Source of the DNA: Kitasatospora phosalacinea
GTDB lineage: Bacteria; Actinomycetota; Actinomycetes; Streptomycetales; Streptomycetaceae
Length of the DNA: 64,000 bases
Assembly (NCBI RefSeq): GCF_000716545.1
Contig: NZ_JNWZ01000050.1
Coordinates: 1-64,000, forward strand
Reading direction: 5' to 3'
Positions 1 to 8,349 of the stretch are shown piece by piece (position 1 is the first letter of the stretch; every line of letters starts with the position of its first letter). The notes beneath the pieces were generated by a model. It was not told the origin of the DNA. It saw only the letters and a list, made by a program, of their open reading frames with translations, and searched no databases. Position numbers and translations under genes: made by a program.

Positions 1-93
1 ATCGCCCGCGGCGCCGCCTCCGGCGACCGGGACGGCTACTTCGCCGAACTCGACAAGAAGTGGTCCGAAGCGCAGAAGACCGTCAACGGCTGA
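1..93 (+). CDS. C-terminal end of a probable ABC-type sugar-binding protein (partial)
   Basis: The window opens inside a reading frame whose last 30 residues end in a basic, Lys/Trp-containing helix (LDKKWSEAQKTVNG) before a TGA stop. This kind of tail is common in extracellular solute-binding lipoproteins of carbohydrate ABC transporters. The next gene, 130 bp downstream on the same strand, encodes a secreted mannanase, which would fit a mannan or oligosaccharide uptake cluster. The assignment rests on a short tail and on context, so it is tentative. The start lies outside the window. Confidence 0.45.
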   Translation: MARGAASGDRDGYFAELDKKWSEAQKTVNG

Positions 94-227
94 CCACACA
101 GCACGAGTTGACCGAGTGACACCCCGTGGCGCGGCCGGAACCACTCCGACCGCGCCACGTCCCTCCCGGGACTTCACGATCCCCCAGGCACCACCCCCCA
201 CCCCGCCCGCACGTCCGGAGGACCCGC

Positions 228-1523
228 GTGAACGACCAGCCCCGCACCACCCGCCGCCGCGCCCTGCTCGGCGCGGCCGCCCTCGGCCTCGCCACCGCCC
301 CGCTGCTCGGCGGCACCGCGTCCGCCGCCGACCAGGACTCCGACGCCCGGGGCCGGGACGCCTCCGGCAAGGACCGCGGCCCGTTCGTCACCGCCCGCGG
401 CGGTGAACTGCGCCTGGACGGGCGGAAGTTCCGCTTCGGCGGCACCAACTGCTACTACCTGCACCAGCAGTCGCACTACATGATCGACGCGGTGCTCGAC
501 GACGCCGCCACGATGGGCCTGACCGTCGTCCGCGCCTGGGCGTTCGCCGACGGCGACGGCCACTCCTACCGGGCCCTGCAGCCCAAGCCGTTCAGCTACG
601 ACGAGGCCGCCTTCGAGAGCCTCGACTACGCCGTGTGGAAGGCCGGGCAGCTCGGCCTGCGCCTGGTCCTCCCGCTGGTCAACAACTGGCCCGACTACGG
701 CGGCATGCAGCAGTACGTCTCCTGGTTCCTCGGCCTGCCCGACGACTCCTACGGCGACGGCACCCACCACGACAGGTTCTACACCGACGCCGACTGCCGC
801 AAGGCGTACCGGGCCTGGGCCAAGCACGTGATCCAGCGCCGCAACCGCCACACCGGCCTGCGCTACGCCGACGACCCCACCGTCATGGCCTGGGAGCTGG
901 CCAACGAGCCGCGCTGTCGCAGCGACAAGTCCGGTGCCACGCTGCTGGGTTGGGCCCGCGAGATGAGCGCGTACGTGAAGTCGCTGGCCCCGCGCCAACT
1001 GCTCGCCGTCGGCGACGAGGGCTTCTACGGGCGGGCGAACGAGGCCGACTACCCGTACTCCGACTACGAGGGCAACGACTGGCTCAAGCTGACCGCCCTC
1101 CCCGCCGTCGACTACGGCACCGTGCACGTCTACCCGCAGAACTGGGGCGAGACCAGCGGCGGCAAGCCCGGCACCAACGCCACCGACTGGGGCACCCGCT
1201 GGATCACCGACCACCTCGCCGACGGCCGCAAGCTCGGAAAGCCCGTCGTCGTCGAGGAGTTCGGCCTCCAGATCGACGCCGGCCGGGACGTCCCCGACAC
1301 CGCCGCCCGCGACGCCGCCTACCGGGCCTGGACGGACGCGGCACTGGCCGCCGGCGCGGCGGGCGATCAGTTCTGGCTGCTCACCTCCCGGGTCGACGAC
1401 GGCTCCTTCTACCCCGACTACGACGGCCACCGCGTCATGTGGAACAACGACCCGGCCAACCCGACCCGCACCACCGCGCAGCTGTTCGCGGCCCACGCGA
1501 AGGCGATGGCCGCTTCGGGCTGA
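228..1523 (+). CDS. Secreted GH5 (plant-type) endo-beta-1,4-mannanase
   Basis: 431 residues. The enzyme should cleave internal beta-1,4 bonds of mannan outside the cell. The N-terminus carries a twin-arginine signal (TTRRRALLG, then a hydrophobic stretch ending in TASAA). The fold markers are those of GH5 subfamily 7: an early substrate-loop segment (FGGTNCYYL), the acid/base Glu in WELANEPRC near residue 227, the VHVYPQNWG segment, and the nucleophile Glu in VVVEEFG near residue 343. A GTG at 228 is chosen because a cggagg ribosome site precedes it by about 7 bases and it places the Tat motif at the true N-terminus. An in-frame ATG at 126 would give an implausible arginine/proline leader. 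The partial upstream gene may supply uptake of the products. Confidence 0.9.
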   Translation: MNDQPRTTRRRALLGAAALGLATAPLLGGTASAADQDSDARGRDASGKDRGPFVTARGGELRLDGRKFRFGGTNCYYLHQQSHYMIDAVLDDAATMGLTVVRAWAFADGDGHSYRALQPKPFSYDEAAFESLDYAVWKAGQLGLRLVLPLVNNWPDYGGMQQYVSWFLGLPDDSYGDGTHHDRFYTDADCRKAYRAWAKHVIQRRNRHTGLRYADDPTVMAWELANEPRCRSDKSGATLLGWAREMSAYVKSLAPRQLLAVGDEGFYGRANEADYPYSDYEGNDWLKLTALPAVDYGTVHVYPQNWGETSGGKPGTNATDWGTRWITDHLADGRKLGKPVVVEEFGLQIDAGRDVPDTAARDAAYRAWTDAALAAGAAGDQFWLLTSRVDDGSFYPDYDGHRVMWNNDPANPTRTTAQLFAAHAKAMAASG

Positions 1524-1724
1524 CGGGCGGGAGGGCGCGCACCCGGGAGCCCCGGGCCCCCGGTCCCGCCTCCCGCCGTCCTCGCCGGGCCACTGGCAAG
1601 GCTCCCGTCGCTCCCCGGGCTCCGGCCCCGCTCGTTCGCCCGCCACCGCCACGATCCGGCTCCCCGTGACCGCGATCACAGGGGGTCGGGTGAAACGCGC
1701 GGCGGGGTGAGGGGCGTCTGAGCT

Positions 1725-3791
1725 GTGGGCGATGGGCGCCCTGCTGGGGATCGGAGTCCGATGGTGGTTGGCCGATGGAAGTCGCGGACGCGATCGAACC
1801 GTCCGCGGGCCGACCGGGAGGGGTGGCGCCGGTGGGTGCCGGACCGGCGCCACCGGATCGACTACCCGCGGGCCGGCCGCCGGGGGGTGCGGCGCTGGCT
1901 GCCGTCCTGGCGGCAGGTGCTGCTGCTGGCGGGCGGGGCGTTCGGGCTGCTGGTGGCCACGGCCGGGGTGATGTACGCGACCACGGACATCCCCACCGAC
2001 CTGAACTCCTTCGCCACCCAGCAGAACAACGTCTTCTACTGGGCGGACGGCACCGAGATGGCCCGCACCGGGCTGGTCAACCGGCAGGACGTGCCGCTGG
2101 ACGAGGTGCCGGGCCAGGTGCAGTGGGCGGTGCTGGCGGCCGAGAACGAGACCTTCTACTCGGACCCGGGCATCTCCTTCCAGGGCATCGCCCGGGCGGT
2201 CTACCGGATGGGCGCGGGCGGTGACACCCAGGGCGGTTCGACCATCACCCAGCAGTACGTGAAGAACGCGTACCTCAACCAGCGCCAGGACTTCTCCCGC
2301 AAGCTCGACGAGATGTTCATCGCGCTCAAGCTGGACCGGCAGGACAGCAAGGAGGAGATCCTCAGCGGCTACCTGAACATCAGCTGGTTCGGCCGGGGCA
2401 GCTACGGCATCGAGCGGGCCGCGCAGGCGTACTACGGCAAGGACGTCTCCGCGCTCGACGTCAGCGAGGGAGCCTTCCTGGCCTCGCTGCTCAAGGGCGC
2501 CTCGCTGTACGACCCGGCGGCCGGCCCGGAGAACCACGCCCGGGCGGTCGAGCGCTGGTCGTGGATCCTGGACCGGATGGTCAAGATCGGGAAGCTGTCG
2601 GCGGCCGACCGGGCCGAGTACACCCGGTTCCCGGAGCCGAAGCCGGTGCCGCCGCTGGTCGGGCTGAACGGCCAGACCGGCTACCTGGTCGACCTGGCCA
2701 AGGGCTACGCGCAGAGCCACGCCGACATCTCGCCGGCCCGGTTCGACCTGGGCGGGTACCAGATCTACACCACCTTCGAGAAGCCGCGGGAGACCGCGCT
2801 CACCGAGGCGGTCGAGAGCGCCGGGAAGAAGCTCGACCCCGACCACCGCCCCGCCGACCAGAACGTCCACCTGGGCGCCGCCTCGGTGGCCACCGACGGC
2901 CGGATCCTGGCGGTCTACGGCGGGCCCGACTACCTGAAACAGGGCTTCGACAACGCCAACACGGTGAACGTGCCGGTCGGCTCGGCCTTCAGCCCGCTGG
3001 TGTACGCGGCCGGCCTGGGCCAGGGCGTCCAGCACGAACGCGACGGGAGCAGGACGCCGGTCGGGCCCGCCACCAAGTACGACGGGGACGACGGCGTCGA
3101 GCTGGAGACCCCGGAGGGGCCCTACTGGGCGCGGGACGGGAAGAAGGCCAGGACCGCCAACGACGGCGGCAGGAACTGGGGCAGCATCACGCTGCGGACC
3201 GCGGTCGAGCAGTCCGTCAACGGGCCGATCCAGCAACTCGGCATGGACGTCGGACTGGGCAACGTCCGCAGGACCGCCCTCGACCTCGGGCTGCTGCCGG
3301 AGAGCATGGGCGACCTGACGCCCGCCTACGCGCTGGGCAACTCCACCCCCAGCGCGATCCGGCTCGCCGACGCCTACACGGCCTTCGACGCCCGGGGGAG
3401 GCGCACCGACCCCTACTCGGTCAGCAGCGTCAGCCACAACGGCGGCGACGTCCCGGTGGAGAAGCCCCAAACCGTCCAGGCCGTCACCCCGGCGGTGGCC
3501 GCCGAGGTCGACGCCGCGCTGCACGGCGCGGTCAAGGACGGCGCGTCCAAGGACGTCCGCCAGGCCGTTCCCGACGGCGCCGGGAAGACCGGCGCCACCC
3601 AGGAGCGCACCGCGGGCTGGTACGTCGGCTACCGGGGCGACGTGGCCACCGCGGTCGCCCTGTTCCGGCTCGACCTGAAGACCCTGGAACTGCTCCCGCT
3701 GGCCGGCGTGGGCGGCGCCGCCCCGAGCACCCCCGACTCGGCGATCCCGGCCGGGATCTGGGCCGCCTACACGAAGGGCGCCGCGCACTGA
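1725..3791 (+). CDS. Class A penicillin-binding protein (GT51 glycosyltransferase plus transpeptidase)
   Basis: 688 residues, membrane-anchored peptidoglycan synthase. An Arg-rich cytoplasmic N-terminus precedes one transmembrane segment (about 64-84). The GT51 domain follows, with the catalytic Glu in AENETFYSDPG (about 140) and the motif GGSTITQQYVKNAYL. The transpeptidase domain shows SVN (S497) and KTG (K621) motifs, but the SxxK box reads SAFS at 420-423 (bases 2982-2993), so the general-base Lys is missing. Glycosyltransferase activity looks intact; transpeptidase activity is doubtful. The start could be GTG 1725 (gagggg 10 bases upstream) or ATG 1761. The gene is convergent with the deacetylase-like gene across a hairpin. 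Confidence 0.88.
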   Translation: MGDGRPAGDRSPMVVGRWKSRTRSNRPRADREGWRRWVPDRRHRIDYPRAGRRGVRRWLPSWRQVLLLAGGAFGLLVATAGVMYATTDIPTDLNSFATQQNNVFYWADGTEMARTGLVNRQDVPLDEVPGQVQWAVLAAENETFYSDPGISFQGIARAVYRMGAGGDTQGGSTITQQYVKNAYLNQRQDFSRKLDEMFIALKLDRQDSKEEILSGYLNISWFGRGSYGIERAAQAYYGKDVSALDVSEGAFLASLLKGASLYDPAAGPENHARAVERWSWILDRMVKIGKLSAADRAEYTRFPEPKPVPPLVGLNGQTGYLVDLAKGYAQSHADISPARFDLGGYQIYTTFEKPRETALTEAVESAGKKLDPDHRPADQNVHLGAASVATDGRILAVYGGPDYLKQGFDNANTVNVPVGSAFSPLVYAAGLGQGVQHERDGSRTPVGPATKYDGDDGVELETPEGPYWARDGKKARTANDGGRNWGSITLRTAVEQSVNGPIQQLGMDVGLGNVRRTALDLGLLPESMGDLTPAYALGNSTPSAIRLADAYTAFDARGRRTDPYSVSSVSHNGGDVPVEKPQTVQAVTPAVAAEVDAALHGAVKDGASKDVRQAVPDGAGKTGATQERTAGWYVGYRGDVATAVALFRLDLKTLELLPLAGVGGAAPSTPDSAIPAGIWAAYTKGAAH

Positions 3792-3840
3792 CCGGCCGCG
3801 GGGGCGGGGAGGGCGCACCCTCCGCGCCCCCGCGGCCGGT
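3791..3840. terminator. Strong hairpin between convergent genes
   Basis: A 16-bp perfect stem (3791-3806 with 3825-3840) encloses a smaller G-rich inner hairpin. It overlaps the ends of both flanking genes, so it can act as a bidirectional terminator. No T-run follows, as is common in actinomycetes. Confidence 0.7.
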
Positions 3841-5108
3841 CACTTCAGGTAGGTCGGCCAGTCGGGGGACTGGGCCGGGTCCAGCCGGCGCAGCTGTTCC
3901 AGCACCTTCGGGTCCTGGGCGTCCATCCAGTCCGCCAGCTCCTTGAACGAGACGCAGTGCACGCCGTCCTTCTTGCAGACCGTCCCCATCACGTCCTGGA
4001 CGGCCTGCATGTAGATGCCGCCGTTCCAGGTCTCGAAGTGGTTCCCGATGAACAGCGGCGCCCGGCTGCCGTGGTAGACCCGCTCGAAGCCGTCCAGGTA
4101 CCCCTCGCGGGTCTGCTTCTCCCAGGCCGCGTACTTCTTCGGGTCGCCCTCGGTGCTGGCGCCCGACTGGTTGGCCAGGAAGTTGAAGTCCATCGAGAGC
4201 ACCTGGGTGTCGCCGAACGGCAGCAGTTGCAGCGGGAAGTTCCAGATGCCGTCCGCCTTCGACGGCCAGACCTGGAACTCGCCGGGGGAGCTGGCGTCGT
4301 AGCGCCACCCGTAGGTCTTCGCGGCCTGCAGCAGGTTCTTCTGCCCCTCCAGGCAGGGGGCCCGGCCGCCCACCAGCTCCTTGGCGTAGTCGAACGGCAG
4401 CGGGGCCTCGGTGGAGAAGCCGGTGTTGGTCTTCCAACGGGCGACGAACGAGTACGCCTGGTCGATCTCCTTCTTCCAGTCCTCGACGCTCCAGGTGGAG
4501 CCGCCCCCGGCGTCGCCGGCGTCGGTGCAGAAGTGGCCGTTGAAGTGGGTGCCGATCTCGTCGCCGTCCCGCCAGGCCAGCCGCAGCTGCTCCAGGGTCT
4601 CCTTGACGTGCTGGTCGGTGGGGAAGGAGATCGCGGAGCTGCCGGGCGAGTGCCGGGGCGCCTGGTAGAGGCCGCGCTTCTCGTTCGGGACGAGGTAGAT
4701 GCCGCTCAGGAAGAACGTCATCGTGGCGTCGTTCGCCTCGGCCAGCTCCCGGAAGCGGGAGAACAGGTGGTCGTCGTTCTCCAGCGCGCCGTCCCAGGAG
4801 AACACCACGAACTGCGGCGGTTCCTCGCCCGGCTTCAACTTCTCGATCTTGAGCTGGTGGGGCTGCGGCCCGGCGTCCGACATCGAGCCGTCGCCCAGCA
4901 CCTTCACCTTGCCGTCCCAGGCGGAGGCGGAGGCCCCGGCGCCCGCCCCGGCGGCCTCGGAGGAGGCCGTCCCGGCCCCGTCCGGGTCGTCGTCCAGCAC
5001 CAGGGTCAGGGCGAGCGCGGTGACCGCGCACCCGGCGAGCACCGCCAGCGACACCTTGACCGTCCGGCTCCGGGTGCCGGGCCCCTCCACGCGCCTGTGG
5101 TTCTTCAC
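3840..5108 (-). CDS. Membrane-anchored polysaccharide-deacetylase-like protein
   Basis: 422 residues. A short basic N-terminus is followed by one hydrophobic segment (about 17-38), then an acidic/Ala linker, giving a type II anchored extracellular enzyme or a cleaved signal. The NodB-like features are FVVFSWDGA near the start of the domain, in place of the usual TFDDG, and THFNGHF, which keeps the HxxxH metal pair of motif 2. A late YGWRYDASS segment resembles motif 3. One Asp of motif 1 is kept and the other is replaced, so catalytic competence is uncertain. A GTG start at 5108 gives the basic/hydrophobic leader directly. It probably acts on cell-wall or exopolysaccharide N-acetyl groups, by family inference. 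Confidence 0.72.
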   Translation of the reverse strand: MKNHRRVEGPGTRSRTVKVSLAVLAGCAVTALALTLVLDDDPDGAGTASSEAAGAGAGASASAWDGKVKVLGDGSMSDAGPQPHQLKIEKLKPGEEPPQFVVFSWDGALENDDHLFSRFRELAEANDATMTFFLSGIYLVPNEKRGLYQAPRHSPGSSAISFPTDQHVKETLEQLRLAWRDGDEIGTHFNGHFCTDAGDAGGGSTWSVEDWKKEIDQAYSFVARWKTNTGFSTEAPLPFDYAKELVGGRAPCLEGQKNLLQAAKTYGWRYDASSPGEFQVWPSKADGIWNFPLQLLPFGDTQVLSMDFNFLANQSGASTEGDPKKYAAWEKQTREGYLDGFERVYHGSRAPLFIGNHFETWNGGIYMQAVQDVMGTVCKKDGVHCVSFKELADWMDAQDPKVLEQLRRLDPAQSPDWPTYLK

Positions 5109-5338
5109 TGTCCCGCTGTTCCCCGTCCTGCTCCGCCGTACCGCCGACCGCCGACCGCCGCCGAGACGGCACGACCGGACATCACACCGTCTTCTTGTCG
5201 GACGACTGTAGGCGGGCTTCGGTTGTCACCGGAGGGCGGTCCCGTCGGTCGGGAGGGCGGTCGCGGGGAGCCGCGGCCGGCGGCGGGTCTCCCGGGGCCG
5301 GCGAACGGCCGTCCGGTATCACCCGGCGAATTCCCCTC

Positions 5339-5620
5339 CACCTGGCGGTGATCTGCCGGGAGGAGGAGCGGCTCACCGAACTGGCGGCGGTGCCGACCGA
5401 GTTCCTGCGGGCGTCCGGCGCGATGATCGACGAGTACGCCCACGACTGGAGCGCCGACGGGAACCGGGACTCCGAGCCGCAGGGCTACGTCGCACTGGCC
5501 CCGCTCGCGGTCGCGGTGCTCGCCCACGACGCCAGCCTCCCGATCGAGGTCGAGTCCGAGTCCGAGTCCGAGTACCTCCCCCTCCACCTGCTCCGGGGGC
5601 GGCGGGCGGGAGTCCGTTGA
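5339..5620 (+). pseudogene. Imm49-family immunity protein remnant (internally deleted)
   Basis: The frame reads LAVICREEERLTELAAVPTE, then LRASGAMIDEYAHDW, which I recognise as the core of Imm49 immunity proteins. It jumps directly to the family's C-terminal stretch (YVALAPLAVAVLAHD, PIEVES, EYLPLHLL). About 80 residues that normally lie between these blocks are absent, and the expected N-terminal half is replaced by Gly/Arg-rich sequence with no family likeness. A short in-frame gagtcc repeat (about 5551-5571) expands the ESESESE segment. The frame is open from an ATG at 5195, but the protein cannot be full length. This is best called a decayed gene. Family recognition is from memory of the motif pattern. 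Confidence 0.6.
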
Positions 5621-5715
5621 CCGAGCGGAGGCCGTCATGTGACCGCGCGTCGGGCATCGGGCAGCGTGCTCCGGCGGCCGGGCCCGGGCCGGGACCGTCA
5701 CGAGGCCCGTTCGCG

Positions 5716-5820
5716 ATGGACTGCCACGCCTTCCACGGCGACTTCCCCATCGGGGTGGAGTCCCCGTACATTCCCAGGTACCTGCTCGACCACGAGTGGC
5801 CGGGCGGGTTCCCGACCTGA
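5716..5820 (+). pseudogene. Second Imm49 C-terminal remnant
   Basis: From ATG 5716 the frame gives 34 residues: MDCHAFHGDFPIGVESPYIP, followed by RYLLDHEWPGGFPT. The VES-Y-(I/L)P-x-LL pattern is the same C-terminal signature as in the remnant just upstream, and ends at a natural TGA. Only the last part of an immunity gene survives. It is immediately followed by a WXG100-like gene, the usual company of such immunity genes. Confidence 0.5.
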
Positions 5821-5926
5821 CGGCCGGGCAGGTGCGGCCCCGCCGGCGGTTGGGGCACAGTGGTGACGGGCGCCGTGGCGAAGCGGCGCCGGTGTCGGAA
5901 CGGACGAGGGACGCAGGGGAGTTCGG

Positions 5927-6304
5927 GTGTCGCAGCAGATCATCGTCGATGAGGGGAACCTGCGCGGGCAGGGCAAGAACCTGGAGTCGATCGGCGAGTC
6001 GTTCCAGCGGACCGTCGACCAGATGAAGTCACGGCTGTCGGCACTGGAGGACAGCGACCCGCCGTGGGGCGACGACGACCTCGGCGAGAAGTTCGGCATC
6101 GTCTACGAGGGCCTGCGCGACGGCATGAAGGAGTCGATGGACTCCCTGGCCCAGCGGCTCGGCGAGGTCGGCCAGAAGCTCCAGGTGATGGCCGACAACC
6201 ACGCCGCCAACGAGGCCGACACCGCGGACCGGATGCACGCCCTCGGCGACCGCACCCAGAGCGCGGGCAACGAGATCCAGACGATGAGCCGCCCGCAGCT
6301 CTGA
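5927..6304 (+). CDS. WXG100-like (ESX-type) small helical protein
   Basis: 125 residues, predicted helical hairpin with no signal peptide. The central turn reads PPWGDDDLGEKFG (W47-G48), the W-G-x-D-x-x-G-x-x-F variant found in streptomycete WXG100 relatives. Long amphipathic helices flank it (9-42 and 55-120). GTG 5927 is preceded by agggga at good spacing. Such proteins are exported by type VII (ESX) machinery or act as partner domains of polymorphic toxins. Here no toxin body follows. The two Imm49 remnants upstream suggest that a toxin/immunity locus has been reduced to this piece. Confidence 0.75.
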   Translation: MSQQIIVDEGNLRGQGKNLESIGESFQRTVDQMKSRLSALEDSDPPWGDDDLGEKFGIVYEGLRDGMKESMDSLAQRLGEVGQKLQVMADNHAANEADTADRMHALGDRTQSAGNEIQTMSRPQL

Positions 6305-6398
6305 CCTGCCCGGCCTGTCCCGACCTGCTCCGGCCCGCCGTCCGGAGGAGCGGAAGCGAGCCCGGCCGGGTGTCCGTTCGGGTTCGTATCATTCGGCC

Positions 6399-7379
6399 AT
6401 GGAACACACGGGCACAGGAGGGGCGGTCCCGGGACGGCGCGCATGGTCGTTCCTGGTCGCGGGCGCGGAACGGGAGTTCCAGGGAAACACGGGGTACGAG
6501 GACGTGATCGAGGAGTCGTACAGCTACGACTCGACGGTGGCCAACCACCAGAAGGTGACCGCGGGCGATCTGGTGGTCGTCCGGAACGGCCGCGAAGCGC
6601 TCGGAACCGGGTACGTCGAGCGCATCGACGTCCTGACCGACTGCTCGAAGGAGCGCAACAGGTGCCCGGAGTGCGGTGACACCAGCTTCAAGGAGCGCAC
6701 GAGGAAGCAGCCGCGGTACTGGTGCAGCCGTTGCAGCACTGCCTTCAACGAGCCGACCACCGAGATCGTCGCCATCACCGCCTACCGGGCGCACTACGGC
6801 AGGACGTGGCAGCCGCTCGAAGGCTGCCTGGAGAAAGCGTTGCTGGGGGAACTGAGCCTGAGCAAGTCGGGGCAGCAGTCGATCAGGGCGATGGACCTGG
6901 TGCGAACCCTCGACGCAGTGACCGTACGCGGAGTCAGGTTTCCGCACGAGTCGTCGATCGGACGGACGGCTCCCCGGCCGACTACGGAACTGCCGGGCGG
7001 ACGGCGTCGGACCACCGCGGCGGTCAGGCGCGGACAGGACGCGTTCCGCAGTGCACTGGTGCGGCAGTACGGCATGATCTGTGCTGTCACCGGTCCCGCT
7101 CCGGCGGAAGTGCTCGAAGCGGCACACCTGAAGCCGTTCGCGGAGACCGAGCGGCACCGCATCGAGGAAGGGCTCCTGCTGAGGGCCGACATCCACCGCC
7201 TGTTCGACAGCGGCCTGCTCGCGATCAGCCCGGAACTGCAGGTGCACATCGCGCCGAGCCTGCGCGGGCACGTCACGTACGGCGCGTTGGACGGTTCGCT
7301 GCTGCAGGTCGGGGCGGACGGGGTACTGGACCTCGCGGTGGTGGAGGAGCAGTACACCGCAACCGTCTCCACCTGGTAG
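6399..7379 (+). CDS. Zinc-ribbon/HNH endonuclease, candidate modification-dependent restriction enzyme
   Basis: 326 residues, no signal peptide. The N-terminal about 80 residues (AWSFLVAGAEREF, then DLVVVRNGREALGTGYV) look like a PUA/EVE-type reader barrel. It is followed by a four-Cys ribbon (C89, C92, C109, C112). The C-terminal HNH domain has CAVTG (C228), EAAHLKPF (H243) and LLLRADIHRLFD (H266). The usual Asn before GLLL is replaced by Glu257, so the middle HNH residue is atypical. Reader plus HNH is the layout of type IV restriction enzymes of the EVE-HNH kind; the reader assignment is inference. No clear ribosome site precedes ATG 6399, and TATCAT at 6386-6391 could be a -10 for leaderless expression. 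Confidence 0.72.
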   Translation: MEHTGTGGAVPGRRAWSFLVAGAEREFQGNTGYEDVIEESYSYDSTVANHQKVTAGDLVVVRNGREALGTGYVERIDVLTDCSKERNRCPECGDTSFKERTRKQPRYWCSRCSTAFNEPTTEIVAITAYRAHYGRTWQPLEGCLEKALLGELSLSKSGQQSIRAMDLVRTLDAVTVRGVRFPHESSIGRTAPRPTTELPGGRRRTTAAVRRGQDAFRSALVRQYGMICAVTGPAPAEVLEAAHLKPFAETERHRIEEGLLLRADIHRLFDSGLLAISPELQVHIAPSLRGHVTYGALDGSLLQVGADGVLDLAVVEEQYTATVSTW

Positions 7380-7428
7380 AAGAGGCCCGGCGCCGCTTCC
7401 CCGGGTCCTTCCGGGAACCGCGCGGCGG

Positions 7429-7465
7429 CGAGGGGAGCCGCCGGTGGGATCGGCGGCTCCCCTCG
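7429..7465. terminator. Bidirectional hairpin terminator
   Basis: A perfect 14-bp inverted repeat (7429-7442 with 7452-7465) with a 9-base loop sits between the convergent HNH and secreted-barrel genes. Confidence 0.8.
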
Positions 7466-7481
7466 GGTGGGGCGGGGGAGG

Positions 7482-7982
7482 TCAGGCGTCCCAGCCGAGT
7501 TCGTAGACCGCGGCGGCGGTGTTGGTGATGTGGACGGCGCCGGTGAGGCCCTGGTAGGCGCCGGTGCCGCCGGTGATGACGCCGTCGAACTTCTTCGGGT
7601 ACTTGGCGGTCAGCGGGTTGTCGATCGGGACGACCGCCGTGAAGGTGACCTGGTCGCCGCTGGTGAAGACCAGGTCGGCGGTGCAGAAGGCGGTGACCGA
7701 GTCGACCGAGATCACGTCCTTGGTGCACTGGTCGTACACGGTGGCGATCGTCGCGCCCGTGGCGTCCTTGGCCGTGGCGGTGCCGCCGAAGCCCGCGCCG
7801 ATTGCGTTGGCCGCGCCGCCCGCCGAGTTGGTGCCGGTGAAGTCGATCGTGACGGTGGGCGGTGCGGCCCGGTGCGCGTCGGTGGTGGCCGCACCGGCGA
7901 GCGCGGGGACCCCGGCGACGACGACGGCGGCGGCGCCGACGGCGAGTGCGACGATCCCCTTGGCCTTGGCAGTTCGGGACAT
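7482..7982 (-). CDS. Secreted allene-oxide-cyclase-like barrel protein
   Basis: 166 residues. The start at 7982 follows ggagga by about 5 bases; an upstream ATG at 8060 gives an implausible leader. A Sec signal (KAKGIVALAVGAAAVVVAG, cleavage near AGAATT) precedes a beta-rich domain of about 130 residues: TIDFTGTNSAGG, two Cys (CTKD, FCTADLVF) that may form a disulfide, and the late motif DGVITGGTGAYQGLTGAV. This pattern resembles the dirigent/allene-oxide-cyclase-like barrel common in Streptomyces secreted proteins. No enzymatic role can be read. It is divergent from the ABC exporter genes. Confidence 0.7.
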   Translation of the reverse strand: MSRTAKAKGIVALAVGAAAVVVAGVPALAGAATTDAHRAAPPTVTIDFTGTNSAGGAANAIGAGFGGTATAKDATGATIATVYDQCTKDVISVDSVTAFCTADLVFTSGDQVTFTAVVPIDNPLTAKYPKKFDGVITGGTGAYQGLTGAVHITNTAAAVYELGWDA

Positions 7983-8169
7983 GTTTCCTCCAGTTCGGTC
8001 CGGGCGGAGTGCCCGGGGGCGGGCCCAGATCACCACACATCGGACACGGAGGGTGTTCATTCGTCACTCCCCGTGTCGCCCGTCGTCTGCCGCCGGACAC
8101 GCCGTGCCGCCCCTTGCCGGGCAAGGCCCGTCCTCCGGTACCCGGCCCGGTCCGGGCCCCCGAAAATCA

Positions 8170-8286
8170 CCCGTTCGTATTCGCACCGAACGGGGCGGGG
8201 CGGTTCGGGGCGGGAGCTGCCGCCGACGCCGGGGCCGGACCGCCGCGGGTCCGCGAACGGGTGCGGATATCTGCCGAACGGCAGAT
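8170..8286. promoter_or_regulatory. Two palindromes in a 367-bp divergent intergenic region
   Basis: The region 7983-8349 has no gene. It contains CCCGTTCG-N9-CGAACGGG (8170-8194) and a perfect palindrome ATCTGCCGAACGGCAGAT (8269-8286, spacer AA). Both carry a CCGAACGG or CGAACGG core. The second lies 63 bp before the ABC ATPase start and is a good operator candidate. No regulator gene is adjacent. Confidence 0.45.
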
Positions 8287-8349
8287 GGCGGGGCGCCGTC
8301 GATCGGCGAGGCTCGGGGGGTGATCGACCGCAGCCGACCGGAGGAACCG

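Noticed and set aside
174..3818. Very long minus-strand open frame across the mannanase and PBP genes
   Set aside because: It is antisense to two well-recognised genes, Arg/Gly/Pro-rich and lacks domains; open antisense frames are expected at this G+C.
6399..7379. HNH protein as the secreted toxin of the upstream WXG gene
   Set aside because: It has no WXG or export domain and carries its own N-terminal reader-like and zinc-ribbon regions, fitting a restriction enzyme better.
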